This document shows, one piece after another, positions 15,673 through 22,820 of a DNA stretch of 24,545 bases. Below the pieces are notes generated by a model, which worked only from the letters and a program-made list of their open reading frames with translations, ran no database searches and was not told where the DNA came from. A program made the translations under genes and the position numbers. Location: contig JALRJD010000201.1 of the NCBI GenBank assembly GCA_023255165.1, positions 1 through 24,545 of the forward strand, given 5' to 3'. Origin of the DNA: Porticoccaceae bacterium. GTDB taxonomy: Bacteria > Pseudomonadota > Gammaproteobacteria > Pseudomonadales > Porticoccaceae. Each line of letters opens with the position of its first letter. Within the stretch, counting starts at the first letter, position 1.

Positions 15673-16296
15673 TTAGTCATCTCGACGTTTTTCATTACCC
15701 TTTTTCTGCTTATGCTTATCAGGCCCGGCCCGGCGTAATCGTTCCAGCTCGGCGCGGCGCTGTTGCGGCGGTAGTTTATGCAGTTTCTCAAGCATCTCGT
15801 GGCGTTGCTCGGGTGGATAATCTCTCAGAGTGCGGCGCGCCTCGCGGGCTTCATTGCGCTCTTCTTCAGACATATTTTTCCAGCGCTGACGCAACTCGTC
15901 ACGCTTTTCCGGCGGCAACTCCTGATAGCGCCCGCGGGCGCGCCGAATGCGCTCACGCTCTTCGGGGGAAAGGTTTTTCCAGCGTTCGGCACTTTTGCCA
16001 AAGTCTCTGCCATTCACTCTGCGCAAAAGCCGCTGCTGTTGCTGCGGGTTTAAGCTGTTCCAACGATTGGCCATTGGCGCCAGCGCTTTGCGCGTATCGG
16101 CGGGCAGATCGCGCCAGGCAATTCCGGTGTTTTGCTGTTCACTGGTCCTGGAGTCGGAGTCAGAATCCTGATCGGCAAAAGAGGGCAGAGTAGTCGTGCA
16201 CAGTACAATAAATAGCAGTACAACAAATAGCAGTGCAGCAACGGATGCCGAGGATTTAAGCGCAACTGTTTTTTGTTGTCTTTTCAATATGGCCAT
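15673..16296 (-). CDS. DUF3106 family exported helical-repeat protein
   Basis: This 207-residue protein has a basic N-terminus and a hydrophobic stretch at residues 17-35 ending near PSFADQ, consistent with a signal peptide or membrane anchor. The remainder is very rich in Arg, Glu and Gln and repeats a unit of about 20 residues with the pattern W..L.PE.R..+..R, for example RWKNLSPEERERIRRARG and RWKNMSEEERNEAREARR, as in DUF3106 proteins. The function is unknown. It is the last gene of the sigma-factor operon, starting 5 bases after its neighbour's stop. The extended charged helices resemble periplasmic metal or stress proteins, which is only an analogy. Confidence 0.82.
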   Translation of the reverse strand: MAILKRQQKTVALKSSASVAALLFVVLLFIVLCTTTLPSFADQDSDSDSRTSEQQNTGIAWRDLPADTRKALAPMANRWNSLNPQQQQRLLRRVNGRDFGKSAERWKNLSPEERERIRRARGRYQELPPEKRDELRQRWKNMSEEERNEAREARRTLRDYPPEQRHEMLEKLHKLPPQQRRAELERLRRAGPDKHKQKKGNEKRRDD

Positions 16297-16301
16297 CGCT
16301 A

Positions 16302-16688
16302 TCAGCTCTCTATATCCGCGAGCCAGTCGTAAAAATCGAGATCTTCATAGAGATCCAGATTCTCCTCGGAAAACTCCAGCAGCTCATCGTCGGCGCCCGT
16401 ATCAGTGATCGGCATGGCATTCTGCTGCGCCGAGTGGTCAGGCGATTGAATCGCTTTATGCTGATTGGGCAGCACCAACAGGCCGATCAAAAACAGTGAG
16501 GCAAAGGTGGTTCCCACTACCGGCCAAAGCATTGTTCGTTGGGTGCGGCGTCGTTGCTGCAGCGCATTGTTGCGCGCCTGGGCCAGGCGAAACAGATCGT
16601 CGCCGGCAGTTTCCTGTTCAAGTGCCAGCAGATCTTTGCGCAGCTTGCTGTCTGGATCGCCGTGTAAATTGCGGTGATTATTAGTCAT
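16302..16688 (-). CDS. single-pass membrane protein, candidate anti-sigma factor (DUF3619-like)
   Basis: This 128-residue protein has a cytosolic-looking N-terminal half (residues 1-52, with the basic QQRRRTQR before the span), one membrane segment at about 54-73 (LWPVVGTTFASLFLIGLLVL), and a strongly acidic C-terminal tail (ELLEFSEENLDLYEDLDFYD). Its ATG overlaps the sigma-factor stop by 8 bases (ATGACTAA), so the two are translationally coupled. Position and topology fit an anti-sigma factor, and the make-up resembles DUF3619 proteins found beside such sigma genes. I see no zinc-binding HxxxCxxC motif, so if it is an anti-sigma it is not the ZAS type. Confidence 0.7.
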   Translation of the reverse strand: MTNNHRNLHGDPDSKLRKDLLALEQETAGDDLFRLAQARNNALQQRRRTQRTMLWPVVGTTFASLFLIGLLVLPNQHKAIQSPDHSAQQNAMPITDTGADDELLEFSEENLDLYEDLDFYDWLADIES

Positions 16689-17418
16689 AACGAAAGTCCT
16701 CCTCGTAACGATAGTCTTCCAGTGATGCTCTTAGGGAATGCATGGCGCGGGAGTAGTGCGTTTTTACGCTGCCTTCGCTGCATCCCATTGTCTCGGCGGT
16801 TAACGCGGTGCTCATTCCATCCCAGCAGCGCAACATAAAGGCTTCGCGCTGACGGCCGGGGAGCTGCGCAACAGCCCGTGACAGTATCTTCATTTGCAGC
16901 TCACGAGCGACGCCATATTCAGGGCCCTCGGTGTTGCGTCCCGCGGCGCGATCAATCAGGTCCGCACCATTATCACCGACTTTCATGCCAAAGCTGGCAA
17001 GACTGATCAGCCGGTTTTTAACCGCATTGCGGCGATAGTAATCGGTGATTTTGCTGTTCAGGATGCGATAAAACAGTGGTCGCCATTCGCTGGCATGGTT
17101 GGCTGAATATTTTTCCACCAGTTTGAACATCGCGTCCTGAACGATATCCAGCGCATCATCACGGCTGCCAGTGGCCATTCTGGCCATGTGAAATGCGCGC
17201 CTTTCCATGCTCTGCAGAAACTGCTCAATGGTAGTCGCCACAGATTCCTGTATCGCGTCTGCTACAGGCTGCTTCACGGAAAGAGGCACATCTTCGGCGG
17301 TTTCAACTTGTTTTACCATGCGCATTGGATCCTGGCTATGTCCGCGTGTCGTTGTGGTTGTCGATGCTGAAACGGTAATGTTGGTTTCAGTACCGGGTCG
17401 CACTTTCAGTCGAGACAT
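16681..17418 (-). CDS. ECF-type RNA polymerase sigma factor
   Basis: This protein of 245 residues has the two sigma-70 domains of the extracytoplasmic-function group. Region 2 spans ERRAFHMARMATGSRDDALD, then IVQDAMFKLVEKY and EWRPLFYRILNSKITDYYRR. Region 4 spans LPGRQREAFMLRCWDGMSTA, then ETMGCSEGSVKTHYSRAMHSLR, which contains the -35 recognition helix. I chose the ATG at 17418, with GGAG five bases upstream. Starts at 17325 or 17319 are possible and would remove a Thr-rich N-terminus that is unusual for the family; a start at 17460 would overlap the gene before. It would direct transcription in response to an envelope or redox signal, including perhaps its own operon. Confidence 0.88.
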   Translation of the reverse strand: MSRLKVRPGTETNITVSASTTTTTRGHSQDPMRMVKQVETAEDVPLSVKQPVADAIQESVATTIEQFLQSMERRAFHMARMATGSRDDALDIVQDAMFKLVEKYSANHASEWRPLFYRILNSKITDYYRRNAVKNRLISLASFGMKVGDNGADLIDRAAGRNTEGPEYGVARELQMKILSRAVAQLPGRQREAFMLRCWDGMSTALTAETMGCSEGSVKTHYSRAMHSLRASLEDYRYEEDFRYD

Positions 17419-17431
17419 GTCCACTCCGACA

Positions 17432-17983
17432 TTAACGATAGTCATCATCCAGTATTTCATTGAGTAACAACATGGTGGTCACCCACTCAAGATAGTTGTC
17501 GTCATGGTGATGATGAACCACTCTGTGGCCATTATGATAGCGCAGATAATGGGCTCTGTAGCGATCGTATTCGGGGTGGTAATAGTAGCGATTATTGTAA
17601 ATGCGGGGTTGGTGCCAAACTATATAGCCCCGGCGTATGTCATCCCGATGACTGCGCCACTTTTGGTAGTTGTTGCCTTCAAAATACTTATAGGCTTTGG
17701 CTCTGTCGCTGTTATCTCGATAGTTATCTCGATAGTTATCCTTGTAGACATCCCTGCGGGCATCTCTGCGATTATCCCAATGCTCGTCTCTGTAGTCAGT
17801 TCTGTGATCAGCTTTATGATCAGAATAGCGCCCGTTTTGCTTATGACCTTGAGGCTGCTGAAAACTGTGGAAACTCTGCGTCTTGTCACGATCGGCCAAT
17901 ACCGTTGCCGGGAACGCCAGCAGCGCCAAACCCAGAGTTGTGGTGGTGATTACTTGAGTTAAGGTTTTTGCTAAATGTCGCAT
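17432..17983 (-). CDS. secreted Arg/Asp/Tyr/His-rich protein of unknown function
   Basis: This 183-residue protein has a clear signal peptide, residues 1-30, ending FPATVLA before DRDK. The mature part has a DYRDEHWDNRRDARRDVYKD region with two NYRD units, then a Tyr- and His-rich end (NNRYYYHPEYDRY, VVHHHHDDNYLEW). The composition recalls periplasmic RcnB-like proteins, but I do not claim homology. A 12-bp DNA tandem underlies the repeat. AAGGAGAT precedes the ATG. It is the first gene of the operon: the sigma gene starts 13 bases after its stop. Being first and exported, it may be a sensor, metal binder or target of the regulon. Confidence 0.75.
   Translation of the reverse strand: MRHLAKTLTQVITTTTLGLALLAFPATVLADRDKTQSFHSFQQPQGHKQNGRYSDHKADHRTDYRDEHWDNRRDARRDVYKDNYRDNYRDNSDRAKAYKYFEGNNYQKWRSHRDDIRRGYIVWHQPRIYNNRYYYHPEYDRYRAHYLRYHNGHRVVHHHHDDNYLEWVTTMLLLNEILDDDYR
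17711..17740. repeat. 12-bp tandem repeat inside the Tyr/Arg-rich gene
   Basis: GTTATCTCGATA occurs twice back to back (17711-17722, 17723-17734) and is followed by a third start, GTTATC. On the minus strand it encodes repeated YRDN units. It looks like recent unit duplication by slippage and keeps the frame. Confidence 0.8.
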
Positions 17984-18000
17984 AGGTATCTCCTTATTTG

Positions 18001-18024
18001 GCTGTCGCGGGGTTTAACGACAGC
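18001..18024. repeat. 7-bp inverted repeat between xthA and the secreted-protein gene
   Basis: GCTGTCG (18001-18007) and CGACAGC (18018-18024) are exact reverse complements around a 10-base loop. On the minus strand it lies after the xthA stop and just before the ribosome site of the next gene. No T-run follows. It may be a 3' end structure or an operator. Confidence 0.4.
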
Positions 18025-18056
18025 AGGGGAGATTGGTTGACCTTTAACGGCGTGAT

Positions 18057-18878
18057 CTAGAGAGTGAGGTCAACCCAGATTGGGCAGTGATCGGAGGGCT
18101 TCTCAAATCCCCGCGCCCGAGTGTCGATACCGCTGGCGGCAAGTTGATCGATTAACGGCGCAGAGGCCAGAATCAGATCGATACGCAGCCCACGCTTGGG
18201 CTCCTGCTCAAAGCCGCGGCTGCGGTAGTCAAACCAACTGTAACTATTGTCGTCGGCATTTTGTCTGCGAAAGCTGTCCTGCAGGCCCCAGTCCAGAATG
18301 CCCTGCAGCCACCGACGCTCCTCCGGCAGAAAGGCGCACTTTCCGGTCTTTATCCAGCGTTTTGCATTTTCAGGGGCAATGCCGACATCAATTTCCTCCG
18401 GCGCAACATTCATATCGCCCATCACAATAACCCTGTCATCAACATTAAAATGGCCGTCGAGATAGGCGCGCAGATCGGCGTAGAATTTTTCTTTGGCGGG
18501 GAATTTTGTAGGGTGGGCACGGCTCTCGCCCTGGGGAAAATAGCCATTAATTATATGTAATGTCTGGCCATTGATATTGTATTGGCCATGGATCATACGT
18601 CGCTGGGCGTCTTCATTATCGGTCGGATAACCCCGAGTAACGGCGGTGGCGGGGGACTTGCTTAGCAATGCAACGCCGTAATGACCCTTTTGGCCGTGGT
18701 AGTTAACCTGATAGCCGAGATCGGCTATGGCTTGGTGCGGAAATTCCTCGTCGCTGACTTTGGTCTCTTGCAGGCCAATAATATCCGGCGAGTGGTGGGC
18801 TATCACCGCTTCCAGCTGATGCAGACGCGAGCGCAGGCCATTGACATTAAATGAGATAATCCGGGTTGGCACGATCAC
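18057..18878 (-). CDS. xthA: exodeoxyribonuclease III
   Basis: This 273-residue enzyme is an ExoIII/AP endonuclease that cuts at abasic sites and degrades 3' ends during base-excision repair. It begins MIVPTRIISFNVNGLRSR; E38 in LQETK binds the metal, GDMNVAPEEID supplies the Asp/Asn pair, and the C-terminal SDHCPIWVDL holds the catalytic Asp-His. The length is normal for the family. The GTG start overlaps the stop of the Prc gene (GTGA, four bases), so translation is coupled to the protease. A second GTG two codons on is also possible. Confidence 0.93.
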   Translation of the reverse strand: MIVPTRIISFNVNGLRSRLHQLEAVIAHHSPDIIGLQETKVSDEEFPHQAIADLGYQVNYHGQKGHYGVALLSKSPATAVTRGYPTDNEDAQRRMIHGQYNINGQTLHIINGYFPQGESRAHPTKFPAKEKFYADLRAYLDGHFNVDDRVIVMGDMNVAPEEIDVGIAPENAKRWIKTGKCAFLPEERRWLQGILDWGLQDSFRRQNADDNSYSWFDYRSRGFEQEPKRGLRIDLILASAPLIDQLAASGIDTRARGFEKPSDHCPIWVDLTL

Positions 18879-21106
18879 TGCTCGGCATTTTTGTTATTGG
18901 CCAGCAGTCGATCGCTCTGGCCGCCGTCGAGCAGACGAATCTGATCGGCGAGGATATAGCCGGCTTCCTGAAGCATTGGGTCGCTTTCGGCGATATTCTT
19001 ATCCTCTTTATCTTTATCTTTATCTTTGTTTTTGGCTGCCTCTTTCTGTTTATGCTCTTGGGGCTGTTTATGATCTTGAGGCTTTCCACTATGTTCCTGA
19101 CCGGCCTCGTTGTTGGTATCTACATCAGCATCGGCAACCTGATCTTCGTCACTGCTTTTATTAGCCGACTTCCAGGCTGCAACATCGGCATAGAGCTCCA
19201 GACCTTTCAGCTTGCGGCGTTTGTTCTCAAGCAAAAACTGTTGGTTGTCCCATTCGCTATTGCGTGCCTTGCGTTTCTCCAGATTCAGCGAAATGCTTTT
19301 ATCGGCATCCCAGCTTTCGCTCAGCGCCAGCTCATCGATAAGATGAATAAAGTCCGGGTCGCGCGCGACTCGCTTGTTGTGTTGCTCGACCAATAGCGGC
19401 AGATACTGCTTAAGCCCGGTTTGCTGACGATAGGGCACGCTGTGAATATTGTCCCAGGGCAGGGCGTTCTCCTGATGGCTTTCGCCGACCTCTTCTATGT
19501 CGTAGAGCGATGGAAATGCAATATCGGGCATCACGCCGCGGTGCTGGGTACTGTCGCCGGAGACACGATAGAACTTTGAAACAGTTAATTTCAGCTGGCC
19601 GCTACTGAGACCAGTAACATCCTGCACTGTGCCCTTGCCAAAACTCTGACTGCCGACAATCAGTGCGCGGCCATAATCCTGCAGCGCACCGGCAAAAATC
19701 TCAGATGCCGAGGCGCTAAGGCGATTGATTATTACCACCAAAGGCCCGGAGTAGGCGGCACGCATGGTAGCGCGCTGGTCGCGGGAAACCTGCTGGTAGG
19801 CATTGCGAATTTGCACCACCGGGCCGGTATCAATAAACAGGTCGGTCAGCATGGTCGCTTCGTGCAGTGAGCCGCCACCATTATTGCGCAGGTCGAGGAC
19901 AATGCCATCGACCTGTTCTTCGCGCAGCTCCATAAGCAGCTTATAGACATCACGGGTGGTGCTTTTATATTCCGGATCGCGTTTGCGGTAGGCCTCAAAA
20001 TCCATATAGAAAGCAGGGATATCAATCACCCCAAGCTTCAACTGTTTGCCGTCCTGATCAATCTCGATAATTTTGCTGTGGGCGGATTTCTCCTCCAGTT
20101 TTACCTTGTCGCGAACAATGGCGATAATTTTGCTACTGTCGGAAGAATCGCTGCCGCCGTCCAGAACTTCGAGTCTGACCGTTGAATCTTTAGGACCGCG
20201 AATCAGCTGCACCACATCATCGATACGCCAGCCGATCACATCCACCAATTCGTCGTCACCCTGGCCCACGGCAATAATTTTATCTTCCGCTTTTAAAATG
20301 CCCTGCATATCAGCCGGGCCACCGGGAATAACCCGCGCCACTTTGGTGTACTCATCCTCAGTGCGCAGTTCAGCACCAATACCTTCAAGGCTGAGCGACA
20401 TATTGATCTGGAAATTCTCGGTGGTGCGCGGCGAGAAATAGGCCGTGTGTGGGTCGTAGAGCGAGGCAAGGGCGTTGGCATAGAGCTGGAACACATCCTG
20501 GCTGTCGCGCTGTTCCATCTGGGTGATCTGGTTTTTAAAGCGTTTAAGCAACAGTTCGCGAGCTTTGGCCGGCTCTTTATCATTGAGCAATAAACGAATC
20601 ATTGAATCCTTGATGCGTTTGCGCCAGTAATCCCGCTGTTGCTGCGTGGTTTGCATCCACTGGCGTTCTTCGCCGTCAAGCACAATGCTCTCATCAACGC
20701 TGTAATCAAACTGGTAATCGCTCTCCAGCAGATCAATATTGGCTTGCAGTTGCCCAATCAAGCGGTCGCGCAAGCGGTTAAACATCACAAATCCCGGCTC
20801 CACATCGCCGCGACGGGCGAGATCGTCGAGCTGCGTCTGCCACTGATTAAACTCGTCGATATCGGATTGCAGGAAATAGCTTTTCAAAGGGTCAAGCATC
20901 TCGATATAAGTGCTCAGATAGCGTTTGGAAAGATCATCGTTGATTTCCTGACCGCGATAATGGCGTGTGGCCAAACGATCGAGAATCTCGCGGAAGAGTG
21001 CAGTTTGATCGGATTGACGTTCAATGGGAGCAAGTGAGAATGCCGGCAGTGAAATGCCAACGGCAAGAATGGTGGACAGTAGTATTGCGACGATAACGCG
21101 CGGCAT
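18875..21106 (-). CDS. prc: tail-specific (C-terminal processing) periplasmic protease
   Basis: This 743-residue S41 protease degrades periplasmic proteins marked by nonpolar C-termini and processes penicillin-binding protein 3 and lytic enzymes in relatives. A signal peptide covers about residues 1-24. The PDZ domain is around 235-315 (SLEGIGAEL, VIPGGPADM). The catalytic dyad is S466 in NRLSASASEIF and K491 in QSFGKGTVQ, spaced 25 apart as in E. coli Prc. The C-terminal part includes a charged low-complexity stretch near residues 650-705 with a DKDKDKED run, longer than in E. coli (about 680 residues). AAGGA precedes the ATG. xthA follows with a 4-base overlap. Confidence 0.95.
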   Translation of the reverse strand: MPRVIVAILLSTILAVGISLPAFSLAPIERQSDQTALFREILDRLATRHYRGQEINDDLSKRYLSTYIEMLDPLKSYFLQSDIDEFNQWQTQLDDLARRGDVEPGFVMFNRLRDRLIGQLQANIDLLESDYQFDYSVDESIVLDGEERQWMQTTQQQRDYWRKRIKDSMIRLLLNDKEPAKARELLLKRFKNQITQMEQRDSQDVFQLYANALASLYDPHTAYFSPRTTENFQINMSLSLEGIGAELRTEDEYTKVARVIPGGPADMQGILKAEDKIIAVGQGDDELVDVIGWRIDDVVQLIRGPKDSTVRLEVLDGGSDSSDSSKIIAIVRDKVKLEEKSAHSKIIEIDQDGKQLKLGVIDIPAFYMDFEAYRKRDPEYKSTTRDVYKLLMELREEQVDGIVLDLRNNGGGSLHEATMLTDLFIDTGPVVQIRNAYQQVSRDQRATMRAAYSGPLVVIINRLSASASEIFAGALQDYGRALIVGSQSFGKGTVQDVTGLSSGQLKLTVSKFYRVSGDSTQHRGVMPDIAFPSLYDIEEVGESHQENALPWDNIHSVPYRQQTGLKQYLPLLVEQHNKRVARDPDFIHLIDELALSESWDADKSISLNLEKRKARNSEWDNQQFLLENKRRKLKGLELYADVAAWKSANKSSDEDQVADADVDTNNEAGQEHSGKPQDHKQPQEHKQKEAAKNKDKDKDKEDKNIAESDPMLQEAGYILADQIRLLDGGQSDRLLANNKNAEQ
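19005..19028. repeat. hexanucleotide tandem repeat in prc
   Basis: TCTTTA occurs three times in a row, then TCTTTG, encoding the alternating Asp-Lys run near residues 694-701 of Prc. Gain or loss of units would keep the frame, so the tail length is likely variable between strains. Confidence 0.8.
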
Positions 21107-21411
21107 AGTTATATTCCTTGTCGATGATGGCCCGGTGGTCCGGAACTCTGATCAGAAGTTTAACCAGAAGTGGTTTCAAGTACTATAGACAACGTATTTG
21201 TCGCTTCGATCAAAACCGTCAATGCAGGCTAACCAAGACGACTTATACAAAAAAGTACAAAAAGCGGGGCTGCTATTGCGAATCTACTATGTCCTCTAAT
21301 CTCAATTAGTGGACTTTACTGGACAGGCCACAAACAGGCTGTTACAGTCGCCCACAGGCTTATAACGCCGTTTCTTTTAATATCGAGTCTTTACTGTTGT
21401 CGAGCCGTCTT
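21107..21411. other. intergenic region before the recombinase gene, rich in short repeats
   Basis: No gene of convincing quality is seen in this stretch between prc and the recombinase gene, which point away from each other. It holds an inverted repeat, GTCCTCTAAT (21291-21300) with ATTAGTGGAC (21305-21314), matching at 9 of 10 positions, and three direct copies of ACAGGC (21323, 21334, 21354). Another GGAC motif stands at 21321. The promoters of prc and of the recombinase must lie here. The repeats could be recombinase binding sites, but nothing proves it. Confidence 0.45.
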
Positions 21412-22716
21412 ATGTCAAGCACTCCTAAAAAATACAGCAGCACCAAATCATTTAACGCCTGTCCGCTGTTCGATGCACATAAAACATTTGTTCGCTTACC
21501 TATGGGCATCAAGATGCTCGACGACTATCCGGACTCAAAATATTTTCTCGACACGATTTGTAAAACCATTGCCGATGCTCGCGAAGACTTTCAATACACC
21601 CAGGCGTTCCTGAAAAGCTACAGCCGCAAAAGCGAAGCCACATACCGTGGTTACCGAAATGAAGTCGAACGCTTGCTGCTGTGGGCCTGGACCGTTGCTG
21701 GCAAAAGCGTTATCCAGCTCAAACGCCCGGATCTCGAGGGTTACTTTGATTTTGTACACAACCCACCAGAAGCCTGGGTTGGTGGCTCGGTGCAGGATAG
21801 ATTCAAAATAATCGGCGGAGAGTGCCGTCAAAATGAAAATTGGCGGCCATTTGCCGGGAAACTGGCCAAAGAGGACCGTAAACAGGCAATGGTGGAGGGC
21901 GCTGATATCCAGGTTTCACGAGACGATCACATGTTGTCTCATGAGGCGATGAAGATCTGTTACTCGGCGGTATCCTGCTTTTATGACTATCTCACCGACG
22001 AGGGCTATGCCTTTGGCAACCCTATTCCCGCCATTCGCAAACAGTCGCCCTACCTGATTAAAGGCGCCACCCAGAAAAATATAAAACGTCTCTCTGATCT
22101 GCAGTGGGACTTTGTGCTCGAATGCGCCGAACAGGCAGCCGATAGAGACCCGCTTCACGAGCGCACACTGTTTGTTATCGCAACGCTAAAAACCCTCTAT
22201 TTGCGGGTTTCCGAGCTTTCCGACCGCACCAATTGGCAGCCTGTATGGAAGCATTACTGGCAGGACAACGACGGCAATCACTGGTTAAAAGTACTGGGCA
22301 AAGGCAATAAACTGCGCGACGTGTCAGTGCCAAGCGCCCTGCTGCCCTATATTGACCGCTACCAGGGCTACCGCGCCGGATTAAGCTCGTCGTTTGGCAT
22401 TAATTCAACATTGGTTGCGAAAAACCGTGGCGCCGGCGGTATGACCTCAAGGCAGTTACGGCGTATTGTTCAGGAAGCCTTTGACCTGGCTTATGACCGG
22501 ATGGTATCTGAAGGATTCGGCAGAGAAGCGAAAGCGCTGCGCGAGGCGACAACGCACTGGCTGCGGCACACTGGGGCATCACAGGATATTGCCACCAGAC
22601 CGCTAAAACATATGTCGGATGATCTCGGCCACTCGAGCATGGGCACCACTGACCAGGTATATATTCAGTCCGATATGAAAGAGCGCGCCAAATCAGGAAA
22701 AGGCCGCGAAGTTTAA
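21412..22716 (+). CDS. stand-alone tyrosine recombinase (phage-integrase family)
   Basis: This 434-residue protein is a tyrosine recombinase. The C-terminal catalytic domain is complete: R265 in TLYLRVSEL, K297 in LGKGNK, H382 and R385 in THWLRHTGAS, H407 in LGHSSMGTT, and the nucleophile Y417. The N-terminal part (about 55-200) holds the core-binding SAM-like fold, with FLKSYSRKSEATYRGYRNEV. I chose ATG 21412 over TTG 21397; neither has a strong ribosome site. It is longer than XerC/XerD and most phage integrases, and it lacks any excisionase, tRNA or island genes around it. Base use resembles its neighbours. It may be a resident chromosomal recombinase and not a recent arrival. Confidence 0.88.
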   Translation: MSSTPKKYSSTKSFNACPLFDAHKTFVRLPMGIKMLDDYPDSKYFLDTICKTIADAREDFQYTQAFLKSYSRKSEATYRGYRNEVERLLLWAWTVAGKSVIQLKRPDLEGYFDFVHNPPEAWVGGSVQDRFKIIGGECRQNENWRPFAGKLAKEDRKQAMVEGADIQVSRDDHMLSHEAMKICYSAVSCFYDYLTDEGYAFGNPIPAIRKQSPYLIKGATQKNIKRLSDLQWDFVLECAEQAADRDPLHERTLFVIATLKTLYLRVSELSDRTNWQPVWKHYWQDNDGNHWLKVLGKGNKLRDVSVPSALLPYIDRYQGYRAGLSSSFGINSTLVAKNRGAGGMTSRQLRRIVQEAFDLAYDRMVSEGFGREAKALREATTHWLRHTGASQDIATRPLKHMSDDLGHSSMGTTDQVYIQSDMKERAKSGKGREV

Positions 22717-22820
22717 AGACAACCCCATATTTATCAACAGGTTAACGATTTTATATGAAGTAATATATAATGCCTAAAACCAAAAAACCGCCCTGCTTTC
22801 CCTCTCTTATTTCGAGCCGA

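Noticed and set aside
15778..16193. Plus-strand open frames opposite the DUF3106 gene
   Set aside because: They arise from the repetitive Arg/Glu codons of the minus-strand gene and have no family features.
17504..17962. 152-codon hydrophobic plus-strand frame opposite the secreted-protein gene
   Set aside because: It is the complement of Asp/Arg/Tyr codons, which naturally reads as Val/Ile/Ser; the minus-strand gene has a signal peptide and ribosome site.
18866..19396. 176-codon plus-strand frame with membrane-like segments inside prc
   Set aside because: It is the antisense of the charged Prc tail; hydrophobic residues here are a by-product of Lys/Asp codons.
21107..22820. Integrated element or genomic island around the tyrosine recombinase
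   Set aside because: No tRNA, flanking direct repeat, cargo gene or composition change was found; the flanks are ordinary chromosomal genes.
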